40,691 nt of DNA, taken from contig JALHSU010000244.1 of NCBI GenBank assembly GCA_022865345.1, positions 1 to 40,691 on the forward strand, given 5' to 3'. Position numbers and translations under genes: made by a program. This DNA comes from Candidatus Zixiibacteriota bacterium (GTDB lineage Bacteria > Zixibacteria > MSB-5A5 > RBG-16-43-9). The stretch's first letter is position 1. Each line of letters opens with the position of its first letter. Of this stretch, positions 15,772-25,432 are shown piece after piece. The notes beneath the pieces were generated by a model. The model was not told the origin of the DNA, did no database searches, and saw only the letters and a program-made list of their open reading frames with translations.

Positions 15772-18201
15772 ATGAAAAATCGAAAAAGGTTTCTTAGTTT
15801 ATTTTCCCTGTCTCTTCTTCTCCTTTTTATTCCTGCAAATCTGTTTGCTAATCAAGTTGAAGAAGATAGTGTAAAAAGCATCACCGCTTACAGGATTAAT
15901 GGCGGGGTGAAGATCGACGGGGTATTGGATGAAGACTGCTGGAGCAAAGAGGAAAAATCAGGAGGTTTCGTGCAGGCCGACCCGCATGACGGCGAGCCTG
16001 CCACTGAATCTACCTACGTGCAGGTGTGTTATGACAACCAGGCGCTTTATGTAGCTGTTACCTGCATGGAAAACGAGCCGGATAAGATTTTGGAAATCCT
16101 TACCCGCAGGGACCGCTTCAGCTCAAGCGATGCAGTCAATCTGGGGATCGATTCCTACCACGATCACCAGACCGGCTACATGTTCAAGACTTATTCTTCA
16201 GGCACCCAGTGCGACATCTATTATTTTAACGACGGTGCGGAGGACGACTCCTGGGATGCGGTGTGGGAATCTGCAGTTAAAATCGGAAAAGACCTCTGGA
16301 CAGTTGAGTATAAGATACCTTTTTCCTGTTTGAGGTTTTCCAAAGGCGACAACTACACCTGGGGATTTTATGTCTCACGTAACCTGATGCATAATCAGGA
16401 AACTGATCGCTGGGTGAGGATTCCTTCAAATCAAGCCGGATATGTGTCCAGATGGGGACATCTGACCGGAATAAAAGACATTGACCCTCCTGTGCATTTA
16501 GAGATTTTGCCCTACGTAGTCTCCACGGAAAAAACAGAGCCTGAGAGACTGGGAAACCCGGATGGAAGGGAGTTTTTCGGAAATGTCGGTGTCGATTTAA
16601 AATACGGATTAACCCCGAATTTGACTCTGGATGCTACTGTCAACCCTGATTTTGGGCAGGTAGAAATCGATGAGATCGTTTTAAACCTCTCCAATTATGA
16701 GACTTTTTATCAGGAAAAAAGACCATTTTTCTTAGAAGGTGCCAAGATTTTCGAGCCGATCCAGACCGACCTGTGCCAGCTTTTCTATTCGCGAAGAATC
16801 GGCAAGGACCCTGGTTATGATGACTCGGCTGAATATTACTACCATCGCCCCGCCTCGACAACTATATTAGCCGCTGCAAAAATTACCGGTAAGACAAAAG
16901 GAGGGACAACTATTGGATTTCTCAATGCGGTAACTGACCGGGAAAAAGCCGATTTCTGGCATCTGGACGGATATCGCACCAAAAGAGTAATCGAGCCAGA
17001 AGCAAATTATAACGTCATTAGACTCAGCCAGGATATCTTCAAGAATTCCGTAATAGGAATTATGAGTACGGCGGTCAACCAGAAGGGAAAAACCCCTTCT
17101 TATGCCGCTGGTCTGGACTGGAACCTGCGTTTCCTGAAACAAAACTATTCTTTTATAGGTCAGACCTACGGGAGCTCTAACGGAGAAAGGGAAAGGGGTG
17201 TGGGGTATTTGACTGCCCTGGGAAAAGAAGGAGGGGAGCACTGGAGAGGGAACGTTGTCTGGTTCTATCTGGATAAAAAGATCAATACCAATCGCCTGGG
17301 ATATATGAAAAGGAACGATCTGCAAGGAGGCAGCATATGGATTCAATATAAAACCCAGAAGGAATCCTGGATAATAAGAAACTCCTGGAACAATTTTAAC
17401 CTATCCTATGATGCCAATTTGAATCACGATCGCCTGGATTGGGGTTTCAATTTCAACAGCTCAGTTCAATTGACCAATGGCTGGAATGTCGGAGGAGGGT
17501 TCTACAGCGACTTAGGAGTGACTTATACTGACTGGGAAATCCCTTCCCAGCTTTTGAAAATCCCGATCGGAAGAAGCGGTTGGTTCAATCTAAACACGGA
17601 TGAAAGAAAAAAAGTTTCCGGAGGTATTAACTACGAGCTGGGAAACTATTGGGACGGGGTTTCCGAGAGCATTGATCTCTGGGTGACCTTGAAGCCACGC
17701 TCAAATCTTGAGCTTATCCTGGAGCCGAACTGGAACCGTATGCGGGATATAAGCCGGTTCGTGGGATATGCTCAGGATGCCTCTGATTCCTCCTCCCTTT
17801 ACATCTTCGGAAAACAAGCAGTTGACCGGGCAGGTCTGGACTTTAGAGGAACCTACACCTTTACCAGAGATTTGACTATTCAGCTTTACACCCAATTCTT
17901 TTTCGCTACGGGAAAATATACTGACCTTGAGAGATTCTATCCGGCAGACAGGTTTTCTCCTCTCGGAAACATTATCAATTTCAGCCAATTTCGAAATGAT
18001 TTTCACAGACGGGAGTTTGCTTCGAATCTGATTTTGAGATGGGAATATAGGCCAGGCAGCACTTTGTATTTAGTCTGGACACAGGGCAGGTACAATTATG
18101 AAGCAGGTGATTTCAATCTTAGAAAGGACTTCTCCAAATTGTTCGATACGATTTCAGACAATATCTTCTTAATCAAAACCAATTATTGGTTCAACCTGTA
18201 G
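15772..18201 (+). CDS. CBM9-like plus DUF5916 outer-membrane beta-barrel protein
   Basis: This is an 809-residue exported protein. The signal peptide is at residues 1-26. Residues about 40-240 resemble the family 9 carbohydrate-binding fold (KIDGVLDEDCWSK, ALYVAVTCMENEPDKI, WGFYVSRN). Residues about 245-809 look like DUF5916, with NPDFGQVEIDE, the strong FYQEKRPFFLEG motif, and alternating strands ending in a terminal aromatic-type strand (NYWFNL), typical of outer-membrane barrels. A GGGAGAA ribosome site precedes the ATG. The family is common in Bacteroidetes and related phyla. Its role is not established; glycan binding at the cell surface is plausible. Confidence 0.85.
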   Translation: MKNRKRFLSLFSLSLLLLFIPANLFANQVEEDSVKSITAYRINGGVKIDGVLDEDCWSKEEKSGGFVQADPHDGEPATESTYVQVCYDNQALYVAVTCMENEPDKILEILTRRDRFSSSDAVNLGIDSYHDHQTGYMFKTYSSGTQCDIYYFNDGAEDDSWDAVWESAVKIGKDLWTVEYKIPFSCLRFSKGDNYTWGFYVSRNLMHNQETDRWVRIPSNQAGYVSRWGHLTGIKDIDPPVHLEILPYVVSTEKTEPERLGNPDGREFFGNVGVDLKYGLTPNLTLDATVNPDFGQVEIDEIVLNLSNYETFYQEKRPFFLEGAKIFEPIQTDLCQLFYSRRIGKDPGYDDSAEYYYHRPASTTILAAAKITGKTKGGTTIGFLNAVTDREKADFWHLDGYRTKRVIEPEANYNVIRLSQDIFKNSVIGIMSTAVNQKGKTPSYAAGLDWNLRFLKQNYSFIGQTYGSSNGERERGVGYLTALGKEGGEHWRGNVVWFYLDKKINTNRLGYMKRNDLQGGSIWIQYKTQKESWIIRNSWNNFNLSYDANLNHDRLDWGFNFNSSVQLTNGWNVGGGFYSDLGVTYTDWEIPSQLLKIPIGRSGWFNLNTDERKKVSGGINYELGNYWDGVSESIDLWVTLKPRSNLELILEPNWNRMRDISRFVGYAQDASDSSSLYIFGKQAVDRAGLDFRGTYTFTRDLTIQLYTQFFFATGKYTDLERFYPADRFSPLGNIINFSQFRNDFHRREFASNLILRWEYRPGSTLYLVWTQGRYNYEAGDFNLRKDFSKLFDTISDNIFLIKTNYWFNL

Positions 18202-18253
18202 AATCTTTATCCTGTTATTGATCCAACTCTTCTCTAAGAATAAGAAAAGGCCT

Positions 18254-18316
18254 GTAGGTCAGGAGCCCTGTGCACCTGACAGAGAGAGTGTCAAGAGCCT
18301 GTGGCTCCTGACCTAC
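18254..18316. repeat. repeat family 2, compound copy
   Basis: GTAGGTCAGGAGCC (18254-18267) is exactly inverted at 18303-18316. Between them lie two inner half-copies (CACCTGAC, GTCAAGAGCC). The unit lies between convergent genes and could also act as a transcription stop, but no T-tract is present. Confidence 0.7.
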
Positions 18317-18319
18317 TAC

Positions 18320-19132
18320 TTATCGGACTAATTCCTCTCTAAGGATGCGAAAAAACTCTTCCCTGGCTTTTTGCTCTATCCAGGGGTTATGCCCACAGTT
18401 TTTTAGCAGGATGAATCGAAAGTCCTTCAAGACAGAAGACAGAGGCTTTTGAACACCTTCAGCCGGATGCGGATCGTAATCTCCATGGATCGCAACCACC
18501 GGGCACTTGATAGATTCTCCAAGTTGCAGAAGCTTTCCGCTTCTTCTCAGCTTTTCAGCCTCTTTCCATACTCTTTGAAAAATATCGACCCGAAAATCAA
18601 TAGCTTCTGATTCCTGAGTAACCGGATCATAGGCATCGGTTCTTAAAAATAATTCTCCTAACCGGCTGAAAACTTTGCCTTTGTCTTCAGCCGCTGGGTC
18701 ATTGAGAACCCTAATCAGAGATTCTGCCTCTTTTCTATCCTTCTGGCTAAGACGGTTTAATCTTGTCTTCTGAATACCTACAGCGTATTTCTCTTCAAAA
18801 GGACCGCTTCCGACAAGTATCAGTTTTCTTAAGAATGCAGGATAATTAGCAGCAAAGATGAAGCTGAGCCATGCTCCCCAGGAAAAACCTATCAAGATGA
18901 CTGGAAAGACTCCATTTTCCTCCAGAACAGTTTTTAACTCTTGCACCTGCCCATTGATAGAGTTCTCGGTCTGAAAAGGTTCCAGAACACCCCAGTTGGA
19001 TTTGAGCTCACGCGCCACAGGCGCCATCTCTCCAGCCGCACCTGGACCACCGTGAATGACCGCTATACTGAATGGCGGCTTTCCGTATTTCCTGAGGTTT
19101 TTCACGGGATACTGTTGGGAGCTTGGAGCCAA
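18320..19132 (-). CDS. alpha/beta hydrolase
   Basis: This protein of about 270 residues has the alpha/beta hydrolase fold signature: an HGGPG oxyanion motif near residue 25, the nucleophile elbow GFSWG, an acid in HGDYD, and the catalytic histidine in CGHNPW. It resembles proline iminopeptidase/epoxide-hydrolase-like enzymes; the substrate cannot be told. No signal peptide is seen. The TTG at 19130-19132 is the first start of the frame and lacks a ribosome site; an in-frame GTG at 19105 would shorten it by nine residues. The gene stands alone between repeat-rich gaps. Confidence 0.8.
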   Translation of the reverse strand: MAPSSQQYPVKNLRKYGKPPFSIAVIHGGPGAAGEMAPVARELKSNWGVLEPFQTENSINGQVQELKTVLEENGVFPVILIGFSWGAWLSFIFAANYPAFLRKLILVGSGPFEEKYAVGIQKTRLNRLSQKDRKEAESLIRVLNDPAAEDKGKVFSRLGELFLRTDAYDPVTQESEAIDFRVDIFQRVWKEAEKLRRSGKLLQLGESIKCPVVAIHGDYDPHPAEGVQKPLSSVLKDFRFILLKNCGHNPWIEQKAREEFFRILREELVR

Positions 19133-19194
19133 ACTATTTTGCGGAGGTAACAGGGGGGACGTTGATCTTCCCGGAGGACCACTCCAGCTTCCCT

Positions 19195-19222
19195 AATCAC
19201 CAATCACTGATCACTAATCACT
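19195..19222. repeat. short tandem AATCACT-like units
   Basis: AATCACC, AATCACTG, ATCACTA and AATCACTT occur in a row in the gap after the hydrolase gene start. A related AATCACTAA is seen near 15576. Confidence 0.4.
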
Positions 19223-19224
19223 TC

Positions 19225-19285
19225 CTTAACTGGGGGTAGTGGACGATTTTAGAACTTTTTTAGTTCAAAATCCCCAGTTCGTTGC
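19225..19285. repeat. repeat family 4, left copy of a 61-bp direct repeat
   Basis: All 61 bases appear identical to 21913-21973. The unit has nested inverted arms: AACTGGGG pairs with CCCCAGTT, and ATTTTAGAACT pairs with AGTTCAAAAT. A less conserved right-hand flank (GAAATTAGGCAAGAAAAAAA) extends the similarity by about 50 bases. Confidence 0.85.
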
Positions 19286-19480
19286 TACCAATAAAACATT
19301 CTTTTGAAATTAGGCAAGAAAAAAAACAGGTTTCAAGGGTCACCAGATGGATGAGTTTAAAACTACTTGACGATAGCAAGGGTGGAGAAGATTTTCATTA
19401 AGTCAAGAATCCAAATTGATTCAATGTATCTTCCCATATTTGAGGTTCTAAAGTCACATAAACCCACGTATGAACAAACA
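19286..19480. other. gap before the terminator of the secreted-protein gene
   Basis: This is the right-hand flank of repeat family 4, followed by unassigned DNA. A 71-codon frame at 19367 on the plus strand has no support. Confidence 0.35.
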
Positions 19481-19514
19481 AAAAACCCTCCGGTTTTGAA
19501 GTCGGAGGGTTTTT
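19481..19514 (-). terminator. bidirectional rho-independent terminator
   Basis: AAAAACCCTCCG pairs perfectly with CGGAGGGTTTTT across a 10-base loop, giving T-tracts on both strands. It lies 20 bases after the stop of the minus-strand secreted-protein gene. Confidence 0.9.
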
Positions 19515-19533
19515 GCTTCCAGATTAAAGCTGC

Positions 19534-21351
19534 TTATTTCGCTAGCACCATTTTCTTAACCTGGACTAAACTGCCAGCCTGAATCCTATAGAAGTAAACG
19601 CCAGCAGATATCTCTCGACCCTGATCATCCTTCCCGTCCCAGGTTACAGATCTGTATCCAGCACTTTGATACTCATCTACTAGAACCTTAACTTTCTGAC
19701 CAAGAATATTATAGATGCCGAGTTTTACCTGACAGTCATTCGGAAGTGCGTATGCGATCACACATGTCGGATTGAAGGGATTAGGATAGTTCTGGCTTAT
19801 TGAGAACTCGCGGGGTAAGGCCACTGGTATTCCCTGCTTCCCTACACCACAGGATTTCACGTAAAGCTCTTTTTGGCACCAGTTTTCACAACCATCCACA
19901 TCCGTGACCCTTAGTTGATAAATACCAGCTATTCCAATTGGTCCAGTGCATTGAGTTGTAGCACTAAATCCCTCCGGACCATCCCAAAGATAGGCACTCA
20001 TCCCCGAAGGAGCGCAGAACTCAGTGGTAGAACCATCACAGATCGTGTCGGCACCAGTGATCTCACAAGCGGGTTTGTACACTGGAAAAAGTTTTTTGGT
20101 GCAGGTGTTTTCACAACCATATGGATCAACGATCGTCACTGTATAATAACCAAGAACTCCAATTGGTCCGGTGCACTGAGTAGTAGCACTGAATCCATTA
20201 GGACCACTCCAGGAATAACTGCTCATCCCGGCGGGAGCACAGAACTCTGAGGTAGTGCCAGCACATATCGTATCGTCACCGGCAATGCCACAAGCCGGCT
20301 CTGCTGTTATGACTAAAGTGCCTGAACCCTGTCCTTCACAGCCATTTGAACCGGTTACTGTAACTGTATAAGTACCTGCTACTGTTGGGTCGATGCATTC
20401 GGTATTGGCTGAGAATCCACCAGGCCCGCTCCAGCTATAGGTTAACGGCAGAGCACCGCCAATCACTGTGGCACACAAGTGACCTGAAAGACCTCCACAT
20501 ACTGAATCGTCATTAACTGTTACCTGTGGCTCAGCCGGAAAACCACTCATTGCGAAATCCTTGAGTTCTGCGTTCACCGATTGGGAAGAACGGGTTTCCA
20601 CTAAGAATTCAGAAAAACAGGCCTCAATCCCAAGTGCACCTAAATCTAAGCCTCCCTCGAAAAAGGCATTTGCCGGGAAGATTCCCGGTGTACCTTGTTT
20701 GGGTGTATAGGGCCAGGGTGAAGGTGAACCACTGGGGTTTACAATGGCAAAGGCGGTTGAGGGATTAACTGGAATAGAGTCCAGAGTACCATGAGTGCCC
20801 CCTGATCCTACCCACATGAAGACCTGAATATTAGGTACCCTACCTCCCCTGGTGAAGTCACTGAGAATCAGGATATCACCGATGGCGTGAAGACCAGCAA
20901 ATCTCCCTTTCCCATCTACAGTGATAAGAGAAACAGGATTCTTAAACAACCAGAACCCTATCTGAGCATCACCATTAGTGGCGTATCGGTCCGCACCGAA
21001 GTAAAGCAGGTTTCCCGCATAAAGGGCAGCGTAGGCGTTAGTGATCTGATCCTTAGGCGGGGAGGCTTGATTGTCCCAACCCCATTCATCCAGATCAAGC
21101 ACATCCTTGGAACCTTCGGTAAAACGAGTCGAATCAGAAGGGTCTACCAAAACCCCGGTATGAACCTCAGAAGAACCGCCGGTTGAGTTTACCAGATCCC
21201 AGTCCTCGCCTGGCTTGGACCCTTCTGAAATGGCATTGCCATCCAGTTCAAATGTGGTCTGAAGCTGGGCTACAGCATCACCAGTCAGTCCAAGTAAGAA
21301 GATGATCCCGATAAATAACGCAGTTTTTGAAACTTCCTTCCAACTAAACAT
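19534..21351 (-). CDS. secreted protein with three PKD/SprB-like repeats and T9SS-type sorting domain
   Basis: From the ATG at 21351 (GGAGGA ribosome site seven bases upstream) the protein has 605 residues; a TTG five codons earlier is less likely. After a signal peptide comes a domain of about 240 residues of unknown type, then three Ig/PKD-like repeats of 70-78 residues with conserved cysteines (EFCAP, WSGPNGFSATTQC, GCEN). The C-terminus has SQNYPNPFNP followed by a FlgD-like strand domain (YNILGQKVKVLVDE, GVYFYRIQAG, KKMVLAK), the type A sorting signal of type IX secretion. It is therefore probably exported to the cell surface or outside. No T9SS machinery gene is in the window. Confidence 0.88.
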   Translation of the reverse strand: MFSWKEVSKTALFIGIIFLLGLTGDAVAQLQTTFELDGNAISEGSKPGEDWDLVNSTGGSSEVHTGVLVDPSDSTRFTEGSKDVLDLDEWGWDNQASPPKDQITNAYAALYAGNLLYFGADRYATNGDAQIGFWLFKNPVSLITVDGKGRFAGLHAIGDILILSDFTRGGRVPNIQVFMWVGSGGTHGTLDSIPVNPSTAFAIVNPSGSPSPWPYTPKQGTPGIFPANAFFEGGLDLGALGIEACFSEFLVETRSSQSVNAELKDFAMSGFPAEPQVTVNDDSVCGGLSGHLCATVIGGALPLTYSWSGPGGFSANTECIDPTVAGTYTVTVTGSNGCEGQGSGTLVITAEPACGIAGDDTICAGTTSEFCAPAGMSSYSWSGPNGFSATTQCTGPIGVLGYYTVTIVDPYGCENTCTKKLFPVYKPACEITGADTICDGSTTEFCAPSGMSAYLWDGPEGFSATTQCTGPIGIAGIYQLRVTDVDGCENWCQKELYVKSCGVGKQGIPVALPREFSISQNYPNPFNPTCVIAYALPNDCQVKLGIYNILGQKVKVLVDEYQSAGYRSVTWDGKDDQGREISAGVYFYRIQAGSLVQVKKMVLAK

Positions 21352-21912
21352 TGGTGTCTCCTCCAATTTTTAAAGATTAGTGTAAAAACTGTATGAGATC
21401 TCATCCATGAGTCCCCCTGCAAGATAAACTGTGACTAAGAATCTGGCCTTACCTCCTTTTTTTAGAAGTGTAAATTCCCCCTCCATTCTCAATTTGAGCA
21501 GATGAATTACCCGCCAGACTTTCGTTAGCTGGCAGGTGATCTTGGGCAACACCTCCTTTGACTGCTATCAAGGTTTAATGGCTATCAAAAAATCCTCCGG
21601 TGTCTAAAAGAAAAAACAGTAAACCAGTAAAAAGAATCTGGGATACTCGGAGCTTGACTCCCCCTCACTTACAGAAGCCTACTAAATGAAATTCTGATTA
21701 TAAAATAATCATCCTCTTTCTATTGTCAAGTAAAAAATCCGGATCTGTCCGCATTGTACGCCGTACTGGTCTTTGGTTATTTAGATTCTGACTAAAGTGA
21801 ATTTTGACGCTAAGGTAGAAGATTAAAATGAAGTAATCGAAGACGCTTCGCATTTCTCTTTTACCATGTCAAGCGTAAGTTGTTAGGAGACAAATATTTC
21901 TACTCAAAAACT
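21352..21912. other. gene-poor stretch, first part
   Basis: A 60-codon minus-strand frame (21370-21552) ends just upstream of the secreted-protein gene. Its GTG start overlaps a GGAGGT sequence, and nothing in its product is recognisable, so it may be a remnant or an untranslated leader. No other content was found. Confidence 0.35.
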
Positions 21913-21973
21913 CTTAACTGGGGGTAGTGGACGATTTTAGAACTTTTTTAGTTCAAAATCCCCAGTTCGTTGC
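21913..21973. repeat. repeat family 4, right copy of the 61-bp direct repeat
   Basis: It appears identical to 19225-19285 and has the same orientation, followed by a diverged right flank (GAGATTAGGTCAGAAAAAAA). The two copies enclose 2.6 kb. Confidence 0.85.
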
Positions 21974-22621
21974 CGCTAATATAGCAACTATTTGAGATTA
22001 GGTCAGAAAAAAATCGGGTCTTCAAATGCGTCCCCTGAAGGACGAGATTCGAACTTTTGTGTTATCACAAAAGGAAGGTTTTCGGGGTTCTTTACTTGAT
22101 TTTTAGCACTGTTAGCAAACTTGCGTTGGACAATCTTTAAAAAGAGACGCAACCAAATAAACCAGATCAGAAAGGGTTACCTATCCATCACAATAGATAT
22201 CTCTATCGATAGAATAACGATATTAGCAAAAAGACGACCTCCCCATCAAACTCAATTGGGATATAAAGAGAAAACCTTTGAGTATTCTGCGGTTCTTTCT
22301 CAACGTCGAGAAGAAGGCCTCTATCTATTCTAAACTCTACAATGTGAAACACCAATGACCTTACTCAGAATTTGGGAAATCAGTAAGAGAGGTTCTTCTG
22401 GACTAAAGTTTGATCAGGCTTAAAGAGAAAGGGACATTAGGTGGTACAGGGAAAAACATCTGGCTTTGGATGACACGACGACTTGAGTGATTGTGGCGGC
22501 AGAGAATCGAAACGGTTTAAAACTTTTAGAGTTATAGGACTATCCATACCTGAGCCTGGCTCAGGGGCTAACGCATAGTACTATAACAATTGGTCACACT
22601 GCAAAGAGTACCACTAAATTT
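21974..22621. other. gene-poor stretch, second part
   Basis: It contains the right flank of repeat family 4, a 70-codon plus-strand frame at 22121-22333 without ribosome site or recognised content, and a perfect 8-bp palindrome CCTGAGCC-T-GGCTCAGG at 22549-22565. It is probably decayed sequence; no gene is supported. Confidence 0.4.
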
Positions 22622-25432
22622 CTATTTATTTTGTAGACTAATCTCTCCTTCGTCAATAATCTTAACAGGTCGGAGGCTAGGCAAAACCTTTATTCCAACT
22701 TTTTTCGCTTCCCCTGGTCCTATTTCGATTTGGAACTCCTCCTGCTCCAGATAATGGTGGGCCGGCAGGTTCTGATTGTAGACTTTCAGAGTCCATTTGC
22801 CTGATCTCATATTGTCAAAGGAAAACCCACCTTCTTCATCCGTAACCTGCTGTAAAATTTCTTGTCCTTTAGTAATTTGTACTATAATGCCCTTTAACCC
22901 CAGTTCCTTCTCCTTCACCTCGCCGGAGCCTTCCAAAAACAGACTGTTGTTAGGTATACCATCCTCGTGATTCAGCTTTTTATTGGAGTCGCTTGCAAAA
23001 ACTGCCACCGTGCCTGAGATTGTACAATAGCTCACCACACCAATCTCGATCTCAGTGGTTTTCCCACCTTCTACTTCTACTAGGATGGGGAGCCTTTCGC
23101 TGGTGACTCGATTGAGTCCGATTGAGCTCATCTCTACCTGGAGGCGGTGGGCTCCCGGGACCAGTGAAGGAAATATGAACTCGCCGTTATTGTCTGTGAT
23201 CGCGGTCGCTCCATTAACTGTTAGAAGGACTTTTGGAATGGGTGGTCTTCCTGGTTTTTCTTCATCATAAACCCTGCCCTTAAGAACTCCTGTGCTCTTC
23301 TTCTTGCTTACAGGTATTTTTCCATGAATGGTATACATCAAAAAAAACAAGAGCTCTTCCTTTCTGTTCTCTCCACTCTTAGACCATTGAGTTCTAAAAA
23401 TTAGTGCATGGCGATTTTTAAAGGCATAGGTAAAAGTGGAAAAAATATCGTCTCTTTCCTCGCTTCTTTCAGAACCAGCCTTCTCCTTCCTATAGTCAAG
23501 GCTAAAAGAAATGATATCCCTAATATTCCAAGAACTCGAAATACCGAGGCTTTTCGTTCTTTTCGGGCTCCCGGCAAAGCTACCATGCCCAATTCTGGTG
23601 TAAAGGCTGTAGCTGTGAATGTAACTCGGACGAAAAGAGGCATAAAGGCCATACCTTTCTAAATTATCACTCCCTTTAGCTAAGAGCTTGTCTTCAAATT
23701 TCCCTCTTTCGATCTGCGTACTTAGGCTTAATTTGCCAAACGTCTGGTCTAGCTCCAATCTCCATTTTTCTTCCTCATAATTGTAATTTGCCGGAAAGAG
23801 ATAATCTTTCCTGATCAAATGTTCGTGGTCCAAAGAAATGTGAGTCCCGAATGGAAGAGAATATCTCATGCCTGCCCAGTAGGCTTTTTCTCGGTTAGCT
23901 ATCCCTCTGGTGGAGTCAATCTCGAGATTATTCTTATAGCTACGAAAACCGAGGTTTCCCAGCAGTTTACGGTAGATTGGAAAGGTTAGTGTTCCGTTAC
24001 CATAATCAGTATCATTGTAGTAACCAAAATACTTTGATCCCGCATAAATGTTTTCAAAAGAGTATGTGACCCGGCTACGTAGCTGGCCCTGAAGAGCCAT
24101 TCTAAAGGCTAACCCATTAGATTTGTCTTCCCTATCACTTTGGCAGAAACCAAACTCCAGGTCAAGGTCGAAGGCCTGATTTGGCTTCATTTCTGCCTGA
24201 ATACTGTATATTCTCGAGTCATAGTCTTTAGAAGTAAAGGCTGATCCTGTGGTTTTGCTCAAGAAGGTACTCTTTATCTGAAGCTTGTTATTGAATTGAT
24301 ATGTAAGATAGGCTCCCACTTGCTTTTTCTTTGGTTCTCCCCATCTAGTCTCCAAATAGAAAGCTCCGCTTCCAAACTTCCCGTGATAAATATTCGCCTC
24401 CACCCCCCTCCCATAGCTTAGTCTTTCAGTTAAGGGGGAAAGAGAATAACTCCTGTCGCCAAAATGCAGGTCTAAATGTTTTTGATGGTAACTTAGCCGA
24501 TACTCATCTCTGTACCCGTATCTGCTGACCTCTTGGATATCAGGAAAACGAAAGAGAAAATCAACCCCTCTTTTACCCTCTTCATCCAGGCTGCCGCGAC
24601 CGGAAAGCTCTGCTTGAAAGTCACCTTTTCCTGCTTGGCCTGCACCAATTAATGCTACTTTGATGGGTAATTTATGGTAAGGGTCAAATTCGCCGGTTAC
24701 CCGAGGAATAACGTCTACAGATACCGTTTGACAGGCAGAAGTGGCACCCCTTTTCAATTCTTCGGTCTCAACCTTTATTTCAACAATATTTTTGATTCTC
24801 TGTTTTAATTTCTCATCTGTCTTTATCTCAAGCTTTATAGATTGGGACTTTCCAGCTTCCAAAGTTAACTCAGATGGTTCCATCTTAAGGGGAAAGGCTG
24901 GATTTGATTTTGCAGCGAGTTTCATGCTGCTACTTCCATTGCCTTTGTTAACCAGGCTAAAACTTACCTCATAAACCTCTCCGGCGATCACGACTTCGGG
25001 TCTTGATTCTACTATGATTTCTAGATTTACTACCGGCAAAACCATAACCGATATACTATCGCTGTCTGCGATATTATAATCCCTCTGACTTCTGATCGAA
25101 TAGCCAATCTGGTAGCGTCCTGCAGGAGAGGATAGAGGAACGAAGAACGCGACTACTCGAACTTGTTGTTGCTCTGGTTTTAGCTTTAAAGAAAATTCGT
25201 TCGCGGCAACCTTCTGCCAACCATCTGGCAGCTTGAGTTCTTCGGCGAAGTCTTCCTCCTCACCGGTATAGTTGGAGATTAGGAAGCTTCCGGTAATGAT
25301 TCTACCTGGTTCCACCTCCACGATTTCAGGAGAGCTCGATCTCACTCTAACCCCACGGCTCTTATCTTCAGCCAGGGTTAAAGAAAATAAAAGAGTAAGA
25401 AAACAAAGAGATAAAAATGAAATCTTTTTCAT
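22622..25432 (-). CDS. usher-like outer-membrane barrel protein with Ig-like N- and C-terminal domains
   Basis: This 936-residue exported protein has a signal peptide at residues 1-21. Residues about 25-245 are two Ig-like domains of the NPCBM-associated/NEW3 style (PGRIITGSFLISNYTGEE; GEVYEVSFSLVNKGNGSS). Residues about 250-700 are alternating strands with many Tyr and Gly, consistent with a beta barrel. Residues about 705-925 are two carboxypeptidase-regulatory/SdrD-like domains (GRVYDEEKPGRPPIPKV, ITDNNGEFIFPSLVPG; VTDEEGGFSFDNMRSG). It is last in the operon and overlaps the chaperone-like gene by four bases. Place and architecture suggest a pore for the two subunit proteins, by analogy with FimD-type ushers; sequence similarity to ushers is not obvious. 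Confidence 0.65.
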   Translation of the reverse strand: MKKISFLSLCFLTLLFSLTLAEDKSRGVRVRSSSPEIVEVEPGRIITGSFLISNYTGEEEDFAEELKLPDGWQKVAANEFSLKLKPEQQQVRVVAFFVPLSSPAGRYQIGYSIRSQRDYNIADSDSISVMVLPVVNLEIIVESRPEVVIAGEVYEVSFSLVNKGNGSSSMKLAAKSNPAFPLKMEPSELTLEAGKSQSIKLEIKTDEKLKQRIKNIVEIKVETEELKRGATSACQTVSVDVIPRVTGEFDPYHKLPIKVALIGAGQAGKGDFQAELSGRGSLDEEGKRGVDFLFRFPDIQEVSRYGYRDEYRLSYHQKHLDLHFGDRSYSLSPLTERLSYGRGVEANIYHGKFGSGAFYLETRWGEPKKKQVGAYLTYQFNNKLQIKSTFLSKTTGSAFTSKDYDSRIYSIQAEMKPNQAFDLDLEFGFCQSDREDKSNGLAFRMALQGQLRSRVTYSFENIYAGSKYFGYYNDTDYGNGTLTFPIYRKLLGNLGFRSYKNNLEIDSTRGIANREKAYWAGMRYSLPFGTHISLDHEHLIRKDYLFPANYNYEEEKWRLELDQTFGKLSLSTQIERGKFEDKLLAKGSDNLERYGLYASFRPSYIHSYSLYTRIGHGSFAGSPKRTKSLGISSSWNIRDIISFSLDYRKEKAGSERSEERDDIFSTFTYAFKNRHALIFRTQWSKSGENRKEELLFFLMYTIHGKIPVSKKKSTGVLKGRVYDEEKPGRPPIPKVLLTVNGATAITDNNGEFIFPSLVPGAHRLQVEMSSIGLNRVTSERLPILVEVEGGKTTEIEIGVVSYCTISGTVAVFASDSNKKLNHEDGIPNNSLFLEGSGEVKEKELGLKGIIVQITKGQEILQQVTDEEGGFSFDNMRSGKWTLKVYNQNLPAHHYLEQEEFQIEIGPGEAKKVGIKVLPSLRPVKIIDEGEISLQNK

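Noticed and set aside
21370-21552. 60-codon frame upstream of the T9SS-type secreted protein
   Set aside because: Its start overlaps the only ribosome-like site and nothing in the product is recognisable; possibly leader or remnant.
22121-22333. 70-codon frame on the plus strand in the gene-poor region
   Set aside because: No ribosome site, no recognisable composition or motif, and it lies in apparently decayed DNA.
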